A stretch of DNA of 64,000 nt from Scolanthus callimorphus (taxonomy: Eukaryota; Cnidaria; Anthozoa; Actiniaria; Edwardsiidae). The number at the start of each line of letters is the position of its first letter. Within the stretch, counting starts at the first letter, position 1. The DNA is taken from positions 3,350,169 through 3,414,168 of the forward strand of contig CM066913.1 of the NCBI GenBank assembly GCA_033964015.1, read 5' to 3'. Both the position numbers and the translations under genes were made by a program. The notes under the pieces are model-generated. The model did no database searches and was not told the DNA's origin. It worked only from the letters and a program-made list of their open reading frames with translations. This document shows positions 54,695 to 64,000 of this stretch, piece after piece.

Positions 54695-55260
54695 ACAGCA
54701 ACCAGCAGTGTCGCTATTGACGCCAATTGGTCAAAGCTTCGCAATGCGATCTACAGTCAGCCCTGTTAGCATATGGGCATAAAGAGCGCAAAAATAAAGA
54801 CTGGTACGAAGCTTCTTGGCAAACCATGCAACCAGTAACTGAGGCCAAGAGGAAAGCACTGCTGGCCTACAAACTTGGCAAACCATGCAACCAGTAACTA
54901 AGGCCAAGAGGAAAGCACTGCTGGCCTACAAACTTGGCAAACCATGCAACCAGTAACTGAGGCCAAGAGGAAAGCACTGCTGGCCTACAAACTTGGCAAA
55001 CCATGCAACCAGTAACTGAGGCCAAGAGGAAAGCACTGCTGGCCTACAAACAAAACCCTTGCTCGCCCAATCGCTATGCCCTCAGGGCTGCAAGGAACCA
55101 TGCGCAACGGTCTGTTTACCGCTGTGCGAACGAGTACTGGCTCAAGCTGTGTCACAAGATAGAGTCGGCAGCCGCGAACGGGAGGTCCTCTCGACACCTT
55201 CAACTTTCGCAACTTGTTTTTTCTCTCCCTCCTCTTCCTCTCTTTGTAGATCACCCCAGA
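54695..55260 (+). mobile_element. Non-LTR retrotransposon fragment (linker between endonuclease and reverse transcriptase)
   Basis: The frames read NWSKLRNAIYSQ, then AYGHKERKNKDWYEASWQTM, QPVTEAKRKALLAYK, and further on NRYALRAARNHAQRSVYRCA, NEYWLKLCHKIESAAANG. This order is typical of the linker after the endonuclease domain in RTE/CR1-like LINE ORF2 proteins. A tandem expansion (54815-55050) and frameshifts break it, so it is inactive. Confidence 0.78.
54815..55050 (+). repeat. Four tandem copies of a 59-bp unit inside the LINE fragment
   Basis: The unit, starting CTTGGCAAACCATGCAACCA, repeats exactly four times with almost no divergence (one A/G difference in the second unit, plus a variant start of the first). 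As 59 is not divisible by 3, each added unit shifts the frame. Low divergence suggests a recent expansion. Confidence 0.93.
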
Positions 55261-55319
55261 CCGATTTCACTAAACAAATTAACTAGAGGAAAAATGGTCG
55301 CCTAGAATTGTATTTGATC

Positions 55320-56097
55320 CCTACAAATTTGGATCCTTAGCAAATCCGAACAGATAATAATTGAAGTAATTTAAAGTTTTTAAAACAAATTTAAAGTGTC
55401 ACGGTGCTAATAAAACTATCTTTTTAGTATGTTAAAAGTTTTATTATTATTTTTTTCTTTCATACAAAAACATCCACATATAAATAACAGAGACGTCTGT
55501 CAAGCAGGGTCAGCTGCTTGTGGTTCTAAAAATAAGCCAATGTTTTGTGACGCCAAGCTGTGCTGTATTGCATGTAAAAAATAGATTGTATGAGAACGTA
55601 TGCAGCTTCCTTTTAGTTCCGGGACCTGATCGGAAACCACCGGGTTTCTTCCGGTTCCGTTTCTCAAAAGTTTAACTTTTTATAACACAGAAACGCAATC
55701 AGAAATGGTCATGCCAAAAAATGTTAATTCAGGAACCAATAAAAAGCCAAGCACTGGACTAAAACGTTATGTCTTTAAGTATATTATAGCAATTGACTAA
55801 ATTTCGTGCAGCCGCAACGATTCAGATCGAACTCAAACAACAATGCAACACGGGTCCCAACGGAGTGTTTTCATTAACGACACACGAAAAGTGGAAATAT
55901 TGAATCGGGAACGGATTCTCGGAATGGAGTCTTCCATGTCCCGATTTCTACTATCGAGCAACCGCTATAGTTTTGCGTCAACAACTGCAATCCTCCTGGC
56001 CTAGTTTTGTTGAACGTTAATCTTTTTCCTTGTACACGAACATGAAGAGGACAGTCCTAAAAAAATGAGGAATGGATGCTTTGATCAACGTTTTGGC

Positions 56098-56100
<3 letters not shown>
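55320..56100. other. Intergenic DNA, no gene seen
   Basis: AT-rich with short chance open frames. No repeat or palindrome of note. Confidence 0.5.
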
Positions 56101-56101
<1 letters not shown>

Positions 56102-56131
<30 letters not shown>

Positions 56132-56132
56132 C

Positions 56133-56163
<31 letters not shown>

Positions 56164-56396
56164 ATGGGCTATTGACTCAGAGGCCACGAGGGCGAGAGGA
56201 ATAATTGTTTTAGTCAAATCACACTAGTAGGTCAATTTGTATTGCCAAAAATGTTTTTGTTCTGGTCATTTGCCATTTTCTGGCTTTCAAATCCGACACT
56301 TTTCGCTACTAGTAGGCTATAACTTATAGCCCACTAGTAGCTCAACCAATCAGAACGCAGCATTGATAATAGACCACGAGTGTGATTTGACTAAAC
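56102..56396. mobile_element. Composite palindromic element
   Basis: The left part (56102-56209) is a near-perfect palindrome: ACAATTATTCCTC, GAGTCAATAGCCCAT around GAGGCCGAAGGCC, then ATGGGCTATTGACTC and GAGGAATAATTGT. A second inverted pair TAGTCAAATCACACT / GAGTGTGATTTGACTA (56211 and 56379) encloses CTAGTAGG/CCACTAGTAG motifs. It is probably a foldback-type transposon. Confidence 0.7.
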
Positions 56397-57527
56397 ATAG
56401 TATTCAACGTCTGCGAGAATTCTTTCGACAAGAGCAAAGTAAACAAATTGATCTTTCTTAATCGTTCTGATTTCTTAAGCTACCTGTCTATGCTGCATGA
56501 TTTTGCTTTGTTTCAAGGTACATCATTTTAAGTATGATGTACAAAAGATCTGATAGGGGTACCAAGTCGAGGAGATGAACGCTAATTAGCGTCGCTATCT
56601 AGAACAAATGGCCAGAAACTTCTGGAAATGATAGTGTAAAACTTAACAGTACAACATAGAGATGACCAAGCCAAGAATCCAGATCACGAGGTCTATGATC
56701 TTAGTGAGGTTATCTATTTATCTATTCATTTTATTTTCCCATACTATACTTCGGCTATTAATTTGCAAAAGAAGACAAATGTGCATAGTTAACACTGACC
56801 CGCCAGCTCCCGCCCACCTAAAAGCAGGCTTCAGTCGTTGCAGAGTTGCGTCTGTCTTAGCCAGCCTGCACAAACAAGCGTCCCTTTGTTGTTTTAGGAC
56901 AGAGAAACCCCGGGAAAAAGCGAAGAAAGAACGGTTTTATGTGCCCCAGAACCAACCAATAGAATGCTTGCTTGCCACGCATGCTACTTCTGCAGACGAA
57001 TTTTCTCCCAAAGCACCATGCGACGGTTAAAGTAGGCCATCATAATGAAAATAAATGAACTCTCGACTCGAACTTCACTCACAAAATACTCAAAGATCTG
57101 ACTCACAAAATAGTAGTACCTTTTAGTCACTGGAGCGAGAGTTAGATAATCAAAGATCACAGTGCCGTCGTTTTTCTCATGAATAAAAGAACTCACGTTC
57201 GCGCGCCAATTATCCCTTGTTTGTTTAAGATAATTGTTGAAGCATTTAACCCTTAAGCCCAGGAGTTAAGTTGTCAACTGTTGTTCGCTATTTTACCACA
57301 AATTCCTTCCAATCCCGTGGGAACATGCGCAGAGGGATGGAATTTAGTCCAGGCACGTTTAAAACGTTTAATGCATCCCCGCTAAAAGAATACTTTTGTG
57401 AATAATTGCCAGAAAGCTTAGAGTAGTACCTTATTAAGGGTTTTACTAGTCCACCTACGAGCAGGCACTTAGGGAAGAACCACCATTACTTAGCGAAACA
57501 GGTGTGAATGAATTCTTCGGAATAGAT
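56397..57527. other. Intergenic DNA, no gene seen
   Basis: The longest open frame (56662-57030) has no recognisable domain and an irregular composition. I treat it as chance. Confidence 0.45.
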
Positions 57528-57803
57528 ACTGCGCTATAAAAGTAAAGCTTGGAGCACCTATAGTTTTGTCGTTACGTTTTCGCGTTTGTTTGAGTGTCTG
57601 GAAAGTATACGTTGTCAAATAGGGTTCGCAATGTTGTCAAGGAAAAGCTCGTGATTTTGAAACTTTGTCTCGACATTCCCTGACAACTTCATGATTTCGC
57701 CTTGACAACGCGCCGTTTCAAATGCAAAACTAAACGTCAAAACGAAACGTTAAAACTTGTCGACAAAACTATGGGCGCTCCAAGCTTAACTGGATAGCGC
57801 AGT
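57528..57803. mobile_element. ~276-bp MITE with ~47-bp inverted ends
   Basis: ACTGCGCTAT...AAGCTTGGAGCACCTATAGT TTTGTCG at the left is mirrored by CGACAAAACTATGGGCGCTC CAAGCTT...ATAGCGCAGT at the right. The middle also pairs (CGTTTTCGCG, TTGTCAAGG, CCTTGACAA). The target duplication is not clear. Confidence 0.75.
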
Positions 57804-59257
57804 AAGCTTAGACTACTTTAAGGAGATTCCACTCGGTGTTTTGTAGTTTTTGTTTGTGCGCTAAAACAGAGGAGGCGTAATTTAAAAAATACATAAAGGG
57901 GGAGGGGGCGAGGGTAAGGGGTGAATGCGAACAGGAAGAGTCGGGCGTGGATTATATGCGAAGATTAGGTGGATTAATGTGTTAAATTAGGTGGGTCAAT
58001 GTGCTATGCCTGCACCCCCCCCCCCCCCCCCCCCTCTCCCCACCTCCGGCCGTCCGCTGCCCATGTCGTTTCCTTTTCTTCTAAAACAACATCGGAATTC
58101 TAGTTATGCGGCTATATTTTACAAGCTTTACACTAAGGAGGTTTACGAAAACATTTGGCTGATAAGAAACCTCGGGCCCTTTGGCCACAGCGCGTTTAAG
58201 AAATTTACTTTATTATCATGATTATTATTATCGTTTTGACGTACTGAATATAGCAACATAAGTTATAGAACAAAGAAACACTAACTTTAACTACATGGCA
58301 AGTCCTCGAGAGCAGAGAAACGCCGGTCAAAATTTCAGTCACTCGAAAGATTTTGAAACAGAAAACATCTACTCGCCAGGGTATCCAGCCCTTTCAATGA
58401 TAATAATAAAACTTTCTCTGACATTCTAAAACGTTTGAGGAAATAAATGCAATTGTAGCATGCTGTTTAGGTGAGTTCTCTTGGGTGTCCTGTCACCAAT
58501 AACAGTGGGGAAAGTGTTATGCTTTCTTCTATTTTTATTTTTAATTTCACTCTATTTCCACAGTATTAACTGCCCGCCCACTCTCTACGCGTGGGCAGAA
58601 CTTTGTAGTTCTTTATTAATGTTCTTAACTTTAATAACTTATTTGCTCATCGAATAATCCTTGACATTCTAATATAACTTTATGGAAATCCATCAATAGA
58701 GAAACTGCTACTTGAAAACCTCTTCGTTAGGCAGAAGAAAAAATAGGAAAAAATCAATCGGATGTCTAAATGACGTTTCTGGACAGAAATTTGTTTGTAT
58801 TGTCCTAAGACGGGACTGATCAGACAAAGTGCATAGCACCCATTTCGTATGTTTAAAGTTTTATAACTGTTATCTGAATCCACGGCGATACAATGCGGCC
58901 ATAAATAGTCTCAGTAAACTAGTTAATCCTTTGGGCAGCTGTATTTGTTGAGTGGGAGTTTGTAAGCATACGTTACCGTAAACAGAGCTTTGAGAAAACA
59001 AACAGGGAGCGCGCGCGCAGTTGACAAATCCTTGAAATTTACAGAAGACCGCAGGAATTAAAAAGTTCCAAGGGGGACGGCACCACACGACGGCACGTGG
59101 CGTGGTCACGTGATCAATAATCTCTCTAATAAAGTGTTGCTTCGTTGCTTCGCCAGCCGGTAACGTCCAATGTTTTCGCGCGTTGCAGGTTTCACGGTTC
59201 GGCGCTGAAGCAGAGCAACGCTCACATCAGTTGTGATTAAACCTTCCAAGTAAGATC
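57804..59257. other. Intergenic DNA and upstream region of the secreted-protein gene
   Basis: It holds a 20-C tract (58015-58034). A promoter for the gene at 59258 should lie near 59050-59230, where CACGTG occurs at 59107-59112. No TATA box is obvious. Confidence 0.4.
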
Positions 59258-60349
59258 ATGGACATCAGATGGCTACACGTGCTTCTAGCTCTGTCTACCT
59301 TCCTCCCGGGCTCTACTACAGAGAAATCCAAGGTAACTACACATACAAAATTATTATATTTTAGTTGATCGAAAGTATGCCAAAGTTTTTGCCGCACGGG
59401 TTATGATTTCTCGACATGCCGCAAGTTATTTTTAGGTTCAAAAGCTCTGTTATTGTTAATATTAGTCTTATCGTTGCTCTAGCCTCGTCGACTCAAAATG
59501 CTTCTAACGCTTATTACACGACGTAAAACGATTTTCGCTACCACTAAGTGAAGTTTACAAATTACGTTTAAATCAATTATAAAATCTCTTATGTGCCCCA
59601 AGAGAAAAGTAACGGCACAGTCGACAATAGATTTGCGACCGAAGCGTGCCAGTGGAATTTGTGGCCTCAGGGTTTTGACCACAAGAATTTCGCGATCCAT
59701 AGCCACCTGCTTATTCGAGAATAACGGAGTCAAATTATCCCGTCCGCTGTTTTTGAACTTGTAATAGATGGTTCTTTGCTGTGCTTCGCAGGGTTTCCTT
59801 GTGTTGAATTCCAACACACGAACACAATGCTCCGAAACCTTTCATGCATATTTAGCAAGGGTAATTAAATCACCTTGCATTGTTAGTGTAGGCCTTTAGC
59901 ATTCTTTGTGTGTCTGGAACCTACAATGCAGCCGAAAACGCAGATCACCTAGAATTTATAAAAAGGGATTGCGCTTTTGCGCTTAGTTCCGTAAGTTGCT
60001 CATCTCAATGAATGTGTCATTTCCTTAACAGCGAAGAAAACAGGGTCAAAGCGCTCAGGTGGCACACGTGGCTAGCGGGAGGTACAAATTGGGAGCGCGG
60101 AACAACCTGATTACAAGCAAACTTCACCCTTCTCCTGAGGATTTATCAAACCTAGTTATCACAAATACACACAAGAAGAGTTTTCACAAGCTTAAGATAT
60201 ACCTGAGGCATCAGCTTAAAGCAAGAAAAATGAGTTTTAGAGCCATCCGAAAAATGTACAAGAAGAACATCAAGCGTTTTAGTGAGAAGGGCAGAAGACG
60301 AGCCGTAAAGAAGTTAAGACACGAAATTACCGTCCTTAGGAAAAAAGCG
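59258..60349 (+). CDS. Small secreted, highly basic protein, unrecognised (exons 1 and 2)
   Basis: Exon 1 (59258-59332) encodes MDIRWLHVLLALSTFLPGST, a clear signal peptide with a hydrophobic core and a probable cut after the Gly-Ser-Thr region. It ends at a good donor (AAG|GTAACT). Exon 2 (60032-60349) follows the acceptor TTCCTTAACAG in phase 0 and encodes 106 residues with no cysteine and a large excess of Lys/Arg. Its second half looks like one or two amphipathic helices (KSFHKLKIYLRHQLKARKMS; RRRAVKKLRHEITVLRKKA), and RRK near the start is a possible dibasic processing site. Exon 2 ends at a consensus donor (GCG|GTGAGT). If that donor is not used, the frame stops at 60386-60388 after AVSKMFTSKANVN. 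I recognise no family; a secreted cationic or matrix-binding protein is the most I can infer. Possible terminal exon at 63940. Confidence 0.65.
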
Positions 60350-60389
60350 GTGAGTAAAATGTTTACGAGTAAAGCTAATGTAAACTAAT

Positions 60390-63300
60390 ATGTAATATGT
60401 ACACGCATGTTTACTTAAGAGCTTAAACAGACAACAAGATTGGGCGATTGGGTGGTATGTGGTGGGTCCGGTACATGTTCATCGCGTGGTGTTTTGCTTC
60501 TAATTCCAGTACCTTTGTTAAAATTGCTTCTTAATTGCCCGAGCGCTTCCTGTGGAGCAAGTGTAAATGGTACAGACTTTTCTAACGAACTTATGACAGA
60601 CAAAACAAAGCATCTAACCCTACACTGGCGCCACTGAGCATCCTACTTGTGTTTTAGATATGTAACCTTTGGGGCAAGAACAGGAGCGCAAAATGGTTAA
60701 CAGAATTTTTGGGACGCCTGGCATTCTGTGAACCTAATGTGAGCTGGTGCATGCGTGTTCTTCGTTATACGCGACTCTTCAATACTGAGGCCCAAGTGTT
60801 AGGCTTTTTAATCAATAACTGTGTCTATAAACAAAGGAGCACCAGCTTTTTAGAGTAAAACAGACTTACTTTAAGTGATTAGGTTTTTACTTCGTGGACG
60901 GAAAAAGAACGCGACACTCAATTACTTCGTTCTGCTCTCGACTGTGTTAAAACTAATCAGGAAATGTTGGAATTGGGAATGCGAAAACAGGAGTATAGAA
61001 TGTCAATCGGAACCCAAGGCCTGAATGTATAGAAGTTATATCAGGCACAGCTTGATAAATATTCCTTACTTTTGATCATTTGATCATTTGATCATTACCA
61101 CGCTTTCCCGTTGTCAACTGTGTGCAGATTCTGATTGTTGTTACGGGACAGTTTGAATTTTCTGTAAGTCGAATAGATGAAATGAATTACCGAATATTAA
61201 CTCGTGTTCGACTCGAACAATAACCGTCTACAGATCCCGGCTGGTTCGAATAAGACTCTTTTCGAGTCTTACGACTCATGGAACTTCGTCAATGTGAGAA
61301 CATTTCTTTCTGTTATTGTGGCGATCAACTAGGAAATTGTTAAGAAATAACAAATTATTTCCCAGGAAAGACATTATTACGAAAAATTGTTTGAATTACT
61401 TTCTTTCGGCAATATCTTATTATTTGGCCAACACATTGTTTTTCTCGGTTTTTACAAAACCACCAACCATCAACCAGGATATTGGTACTTCAAGTAAATT
61501 GACATTATTGCCAATAGATAAAACAAAAACTGTTTACCCTAAAAGCACTTAAGAGAAGGATATAAGTGACTGCGTGGGAAGTGTTATGACAGGGCCGAGT
61601 GGCCTAAAGTGCCCTTGGACTCCGTTCATTCTGTGAACAGTGAACATTTGATTGCATTACGTCAAGTAATGGTTGGTTTGCTTAATTATCAGTAGGAGGT
61701 GAAAATTAACGTGTTTTTTTTCTCATTTCATTATTTTTGCTGAGGCTACAAAACTTTCAGTAATCATTAGACGGACTTCTAACTCAACAATATTTTTTAC
61801 ATAAGTTTACAAGCGCTATATAAATGCCAAGAGGAAAGTGTTAGCGACGGATCTGGCGTTTAACTTCTTCTCTGTTTGCAAAACCTGAGTAGATCAAGTT
61901 AGGCAAGTTAGGATAAAAGTATCTGTTAATCACGCGTCAAATTACAAATATTATGATGAAAACAAACTGTGGCGAGCAAATTGAGTGAGATGTGTGTAGA
62001 ATGGTAATTATTGTCGGTTTGTTGTCAGGATTGTTATGCTGTTTTGCCCCCGAGGCACCAAAATCATTTGCGTCGCAGCCGTCAGAATGACCGAAGAGTA
62101 ACCCATCCGAGATCCTATTCCAATTCCTAACTCGTCCATTCCAACTTTTTTCCACTAAGTTGTTTACTAAGCATCTGATGCGTGGAAGGTTAGGAACACA
62201 ACATTATGCCTTTTAGAGCCGTTCTATAATATCCCAGGTCAAAAGTTCATGAACTTTTGCCCAGGTTAAATGAATGAAAACACAGATTTTGTCACCAAAG
62301 CCCGAGAGAAAAATCCAGAGCGTTCTAATCTCTAGTAGGCAATACATTAGATTTTGCTTCATTTATTGTTTTCCCACGAAATCGTCAGAAAATCTGCGTC
62401 TTGTGTGACATCGTACGAGTGGACATAAACCCCTCCCGCAGGGCGTGCTTTGTGGCAGAACAGCCCCATAGCGGGTGCAATTGAAAGCTATAATAATAAA
62501 GCAAAGTGATCAATCAACTAGCTAACTCCGCAATAAAAGGCTTTCAACACTCAATTTCTCTAATCCTATTAGCTTTGTCAATAATTTGGTCAAAACACGA
62601 GTCAAACGCTCGAGTCGCCCTGTTGTCTGAATCCTGGGACCTCTTTCTCGAACGCCCAATAATTCATGTGATTGAAAATGTTTGCTTATTCAGAATTACA
62701 TTTAGGCTTTTCTTGATTTTATCGGGCGTCCGAAAAACTCTGGTGAAAAACAATATAATTTTCGGATGCTTTCTCGTGGATTTTAACGTTTTTGGGCCAG
62801 AAAATTCTCAAGTGCTTCCAGAAACGAGCCCTTGGTGTTAGACTGAATCCGTTATGAGAAAAAGAAAAGTAACACTTTATAGGTAAAACAACATTAGCTA
62901 TTTTTATCTAGTGCTAAAATAATCATGAACATGCTAGCGTTCTATAGAAACGAGAAGAAATTGTTTAGCGCTGCATGAAACAACTTTTGTCATTAGAGCT
63001 AGTCGTCCCTAGGAAAAAGCAAAAAGGCATTGATTGCACAGCGACAAAAGGTCAGACTTTGCACTCCACCATGAAATTTTGCAATAGCTCGAGAAGAAAA
63101 TTGTTTTTCGAGGTTGGATACCACAGTGAGAATCGCCCCATGCTAATCAAACTTACACTGTATCTCCCAGCGAGAATTCACAATGGTCATTGAGCAAGGA
63201 AGTTACATGGCAACTCAAAGAGAGAATACAAGCAAACGTCATTTCAATCATTGATTCCGTCGCCTTTTTACTGTTTCTGGCGACCCCACTGAGAAAAAAA

Positions 63301-63935
63301 GTACCCGAGGCACAAATTCACACTGTTAATAAAGTGCCAGAACTTTTTGTTCGTTATGTTTTGGCCGTTTTTGTTTTTTGTTTTGTTTTATGAGGTGAAT
63401 AAAACAACAGATTCTTACAAAGAGAACCATCATCTTGGATGTCTCTGCTGGGATCTTGTTATCAGAGCACAAATGATAGCAATAACTTATACAGTCGATT
63501 GACTTTCTGACTAGAACTAGCTATGTAGGTCACCAAACCTCACTGCACACAAAACAGTATGCAGAAAACGACAACTCTTGGTAAAGTTCTAATGATCAGA
63601 AACATTTGGCATCGGTTTTGTCGAATTGTAAAGCACCAATCCTCATTACTGGAACTGGTGCCAGTCATTTATCTTAATTATGTTTTTTTTTTCAAAATGT
63701 AGTGCAAACGACAGAAAAGCATCGGTTGCCTGGGTATAACGTAAAAAAAGATTCCGCACAAGAATGGAAATTCATTATTAAGCGCCAGCAGGCTGCGATA
63801 TTAGTCTTGGCACAGTTTCAAACATGGATCAAAACCACGTTTTAATCACAATGCGGCCGTGTGGTTACACGCCCGACTTGAGGATCCTAATGTCGTTCAA
63901 AATCGTTATTAGAAATATATGAAATTTTCTGATTT
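60390..63935. other. Probable intron or intergenic DNA, no further exon supported
   Basis: Open frames are short and lack domain features. Minor repeats occur (TTGATCATTTGATCATTTGATC at 61073-61096). If the terminal exon at 63940 is real, this is the last intron of the secreted-protein gene. Confidence 0.4.
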
Positions 63936-63939
63936 GTAG

Positions 63940-63978
63940 GCCCGCATGTTGCGCAAGGGATTAATGTTTCATTTCTAA
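63940..63978 (+). CDS. Possible terminal exon of the secreted basic protein gene
   Basis: An acceptor (TTTTCTGATTTGTAG) is followed in phase 0 by codons for ARMLRKGLMFHF and a TAA stop. The phase agrees with the donor at 60350 and the basic composition continues. Joining them would give a protein of about 143 residues. The match is short and could be chance. Confidence 0.3.
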   Translation, partial: ARMLRKGLMFHF

Positions 63979-64000
63979 AAACCGACAAGTCCCGTGGCAC

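Noticed and set aside
56662..57030. 122-codon plus-strand open frame
   Set aside because: No recognised domain, mixed composition and no splice or promoter context; likely chance.
1..64000. CRISPR arrays, phage, operons or bacterial defence systems
   Set aside because: The DNA is clearly animal nuclear sequence; the regular repeats seen are minisatellite or transposon-derived, with no spacer-repeat structure.

Overview
This is eukaryotic, metazoan genomic DNA, most likely from an anthozoan cnidarian (a coral or sea anemone). That placement is an inference. It rests on intron-rich genes with GT-AG introns, a FANCD2 protein that aligns almost without gaps to the vertebrate one, AT-rich noncoding DNA, and a dense population of short palindromic DNA transposons. 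There are no bacterial operons, no CRISPR arrays and no rRNA genes.

Layout. (1) 286-2043, minus strand: an intact single-exon coding region for a CCDC9-like coiled-coil protein, with a probable 5'-UTR intron reaching to about 3154. (2) About 3155-3472: a compact head-to-head promoter between CCDC9 and FANCD2, with a palindromic NRF1-type site and an E2F-type site. (3) 3473-30753, plus strand: a complete FANCD2 gene that I could assemble exon by exon into 45 coding exons (about 1447 codons). It contains the ubiquitin-acceptor lysine, one apparent single-base deletion in exon 25, and a partial tandem copy of exon 38 in the following intron. Its introns hold many nonautonomous DNA transposons, several with clear target-site duplications. 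(4) 31140-59000: no convincing host gene. This part holds a 2-kb minisatellite with a 31-bp unit, MITEs (including one nested inside another), tRNA-like SINE sequence, broken non-LTR retrotransposon pieces, tandem duplications and large palindromes. (5) 59258-60388 (possibly to 63978), plus strand: the 5' part or all of a gene for a small, secreted, very basic, cysteine-free protein that I do not recognise.

How it fits together. FANCD2 is the central clamp of the Fanconi anaemia DNA crosslink repair pathway. Its divergent arrangement with CCDC9 suggests co-expression from a shared promoter. The rest of the window reads as transposon-driven accessory sequence. I found no new defence or metabolic system. 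The items most worth following up are the FANCD2 exon 25 frameshift, the transposon inserted 12 bases after the 5' splice site of the exon carrying the ubiquitinated lysine, the nested MITE with a reconstructable target site, and the unrecognised secreted cationic protein.
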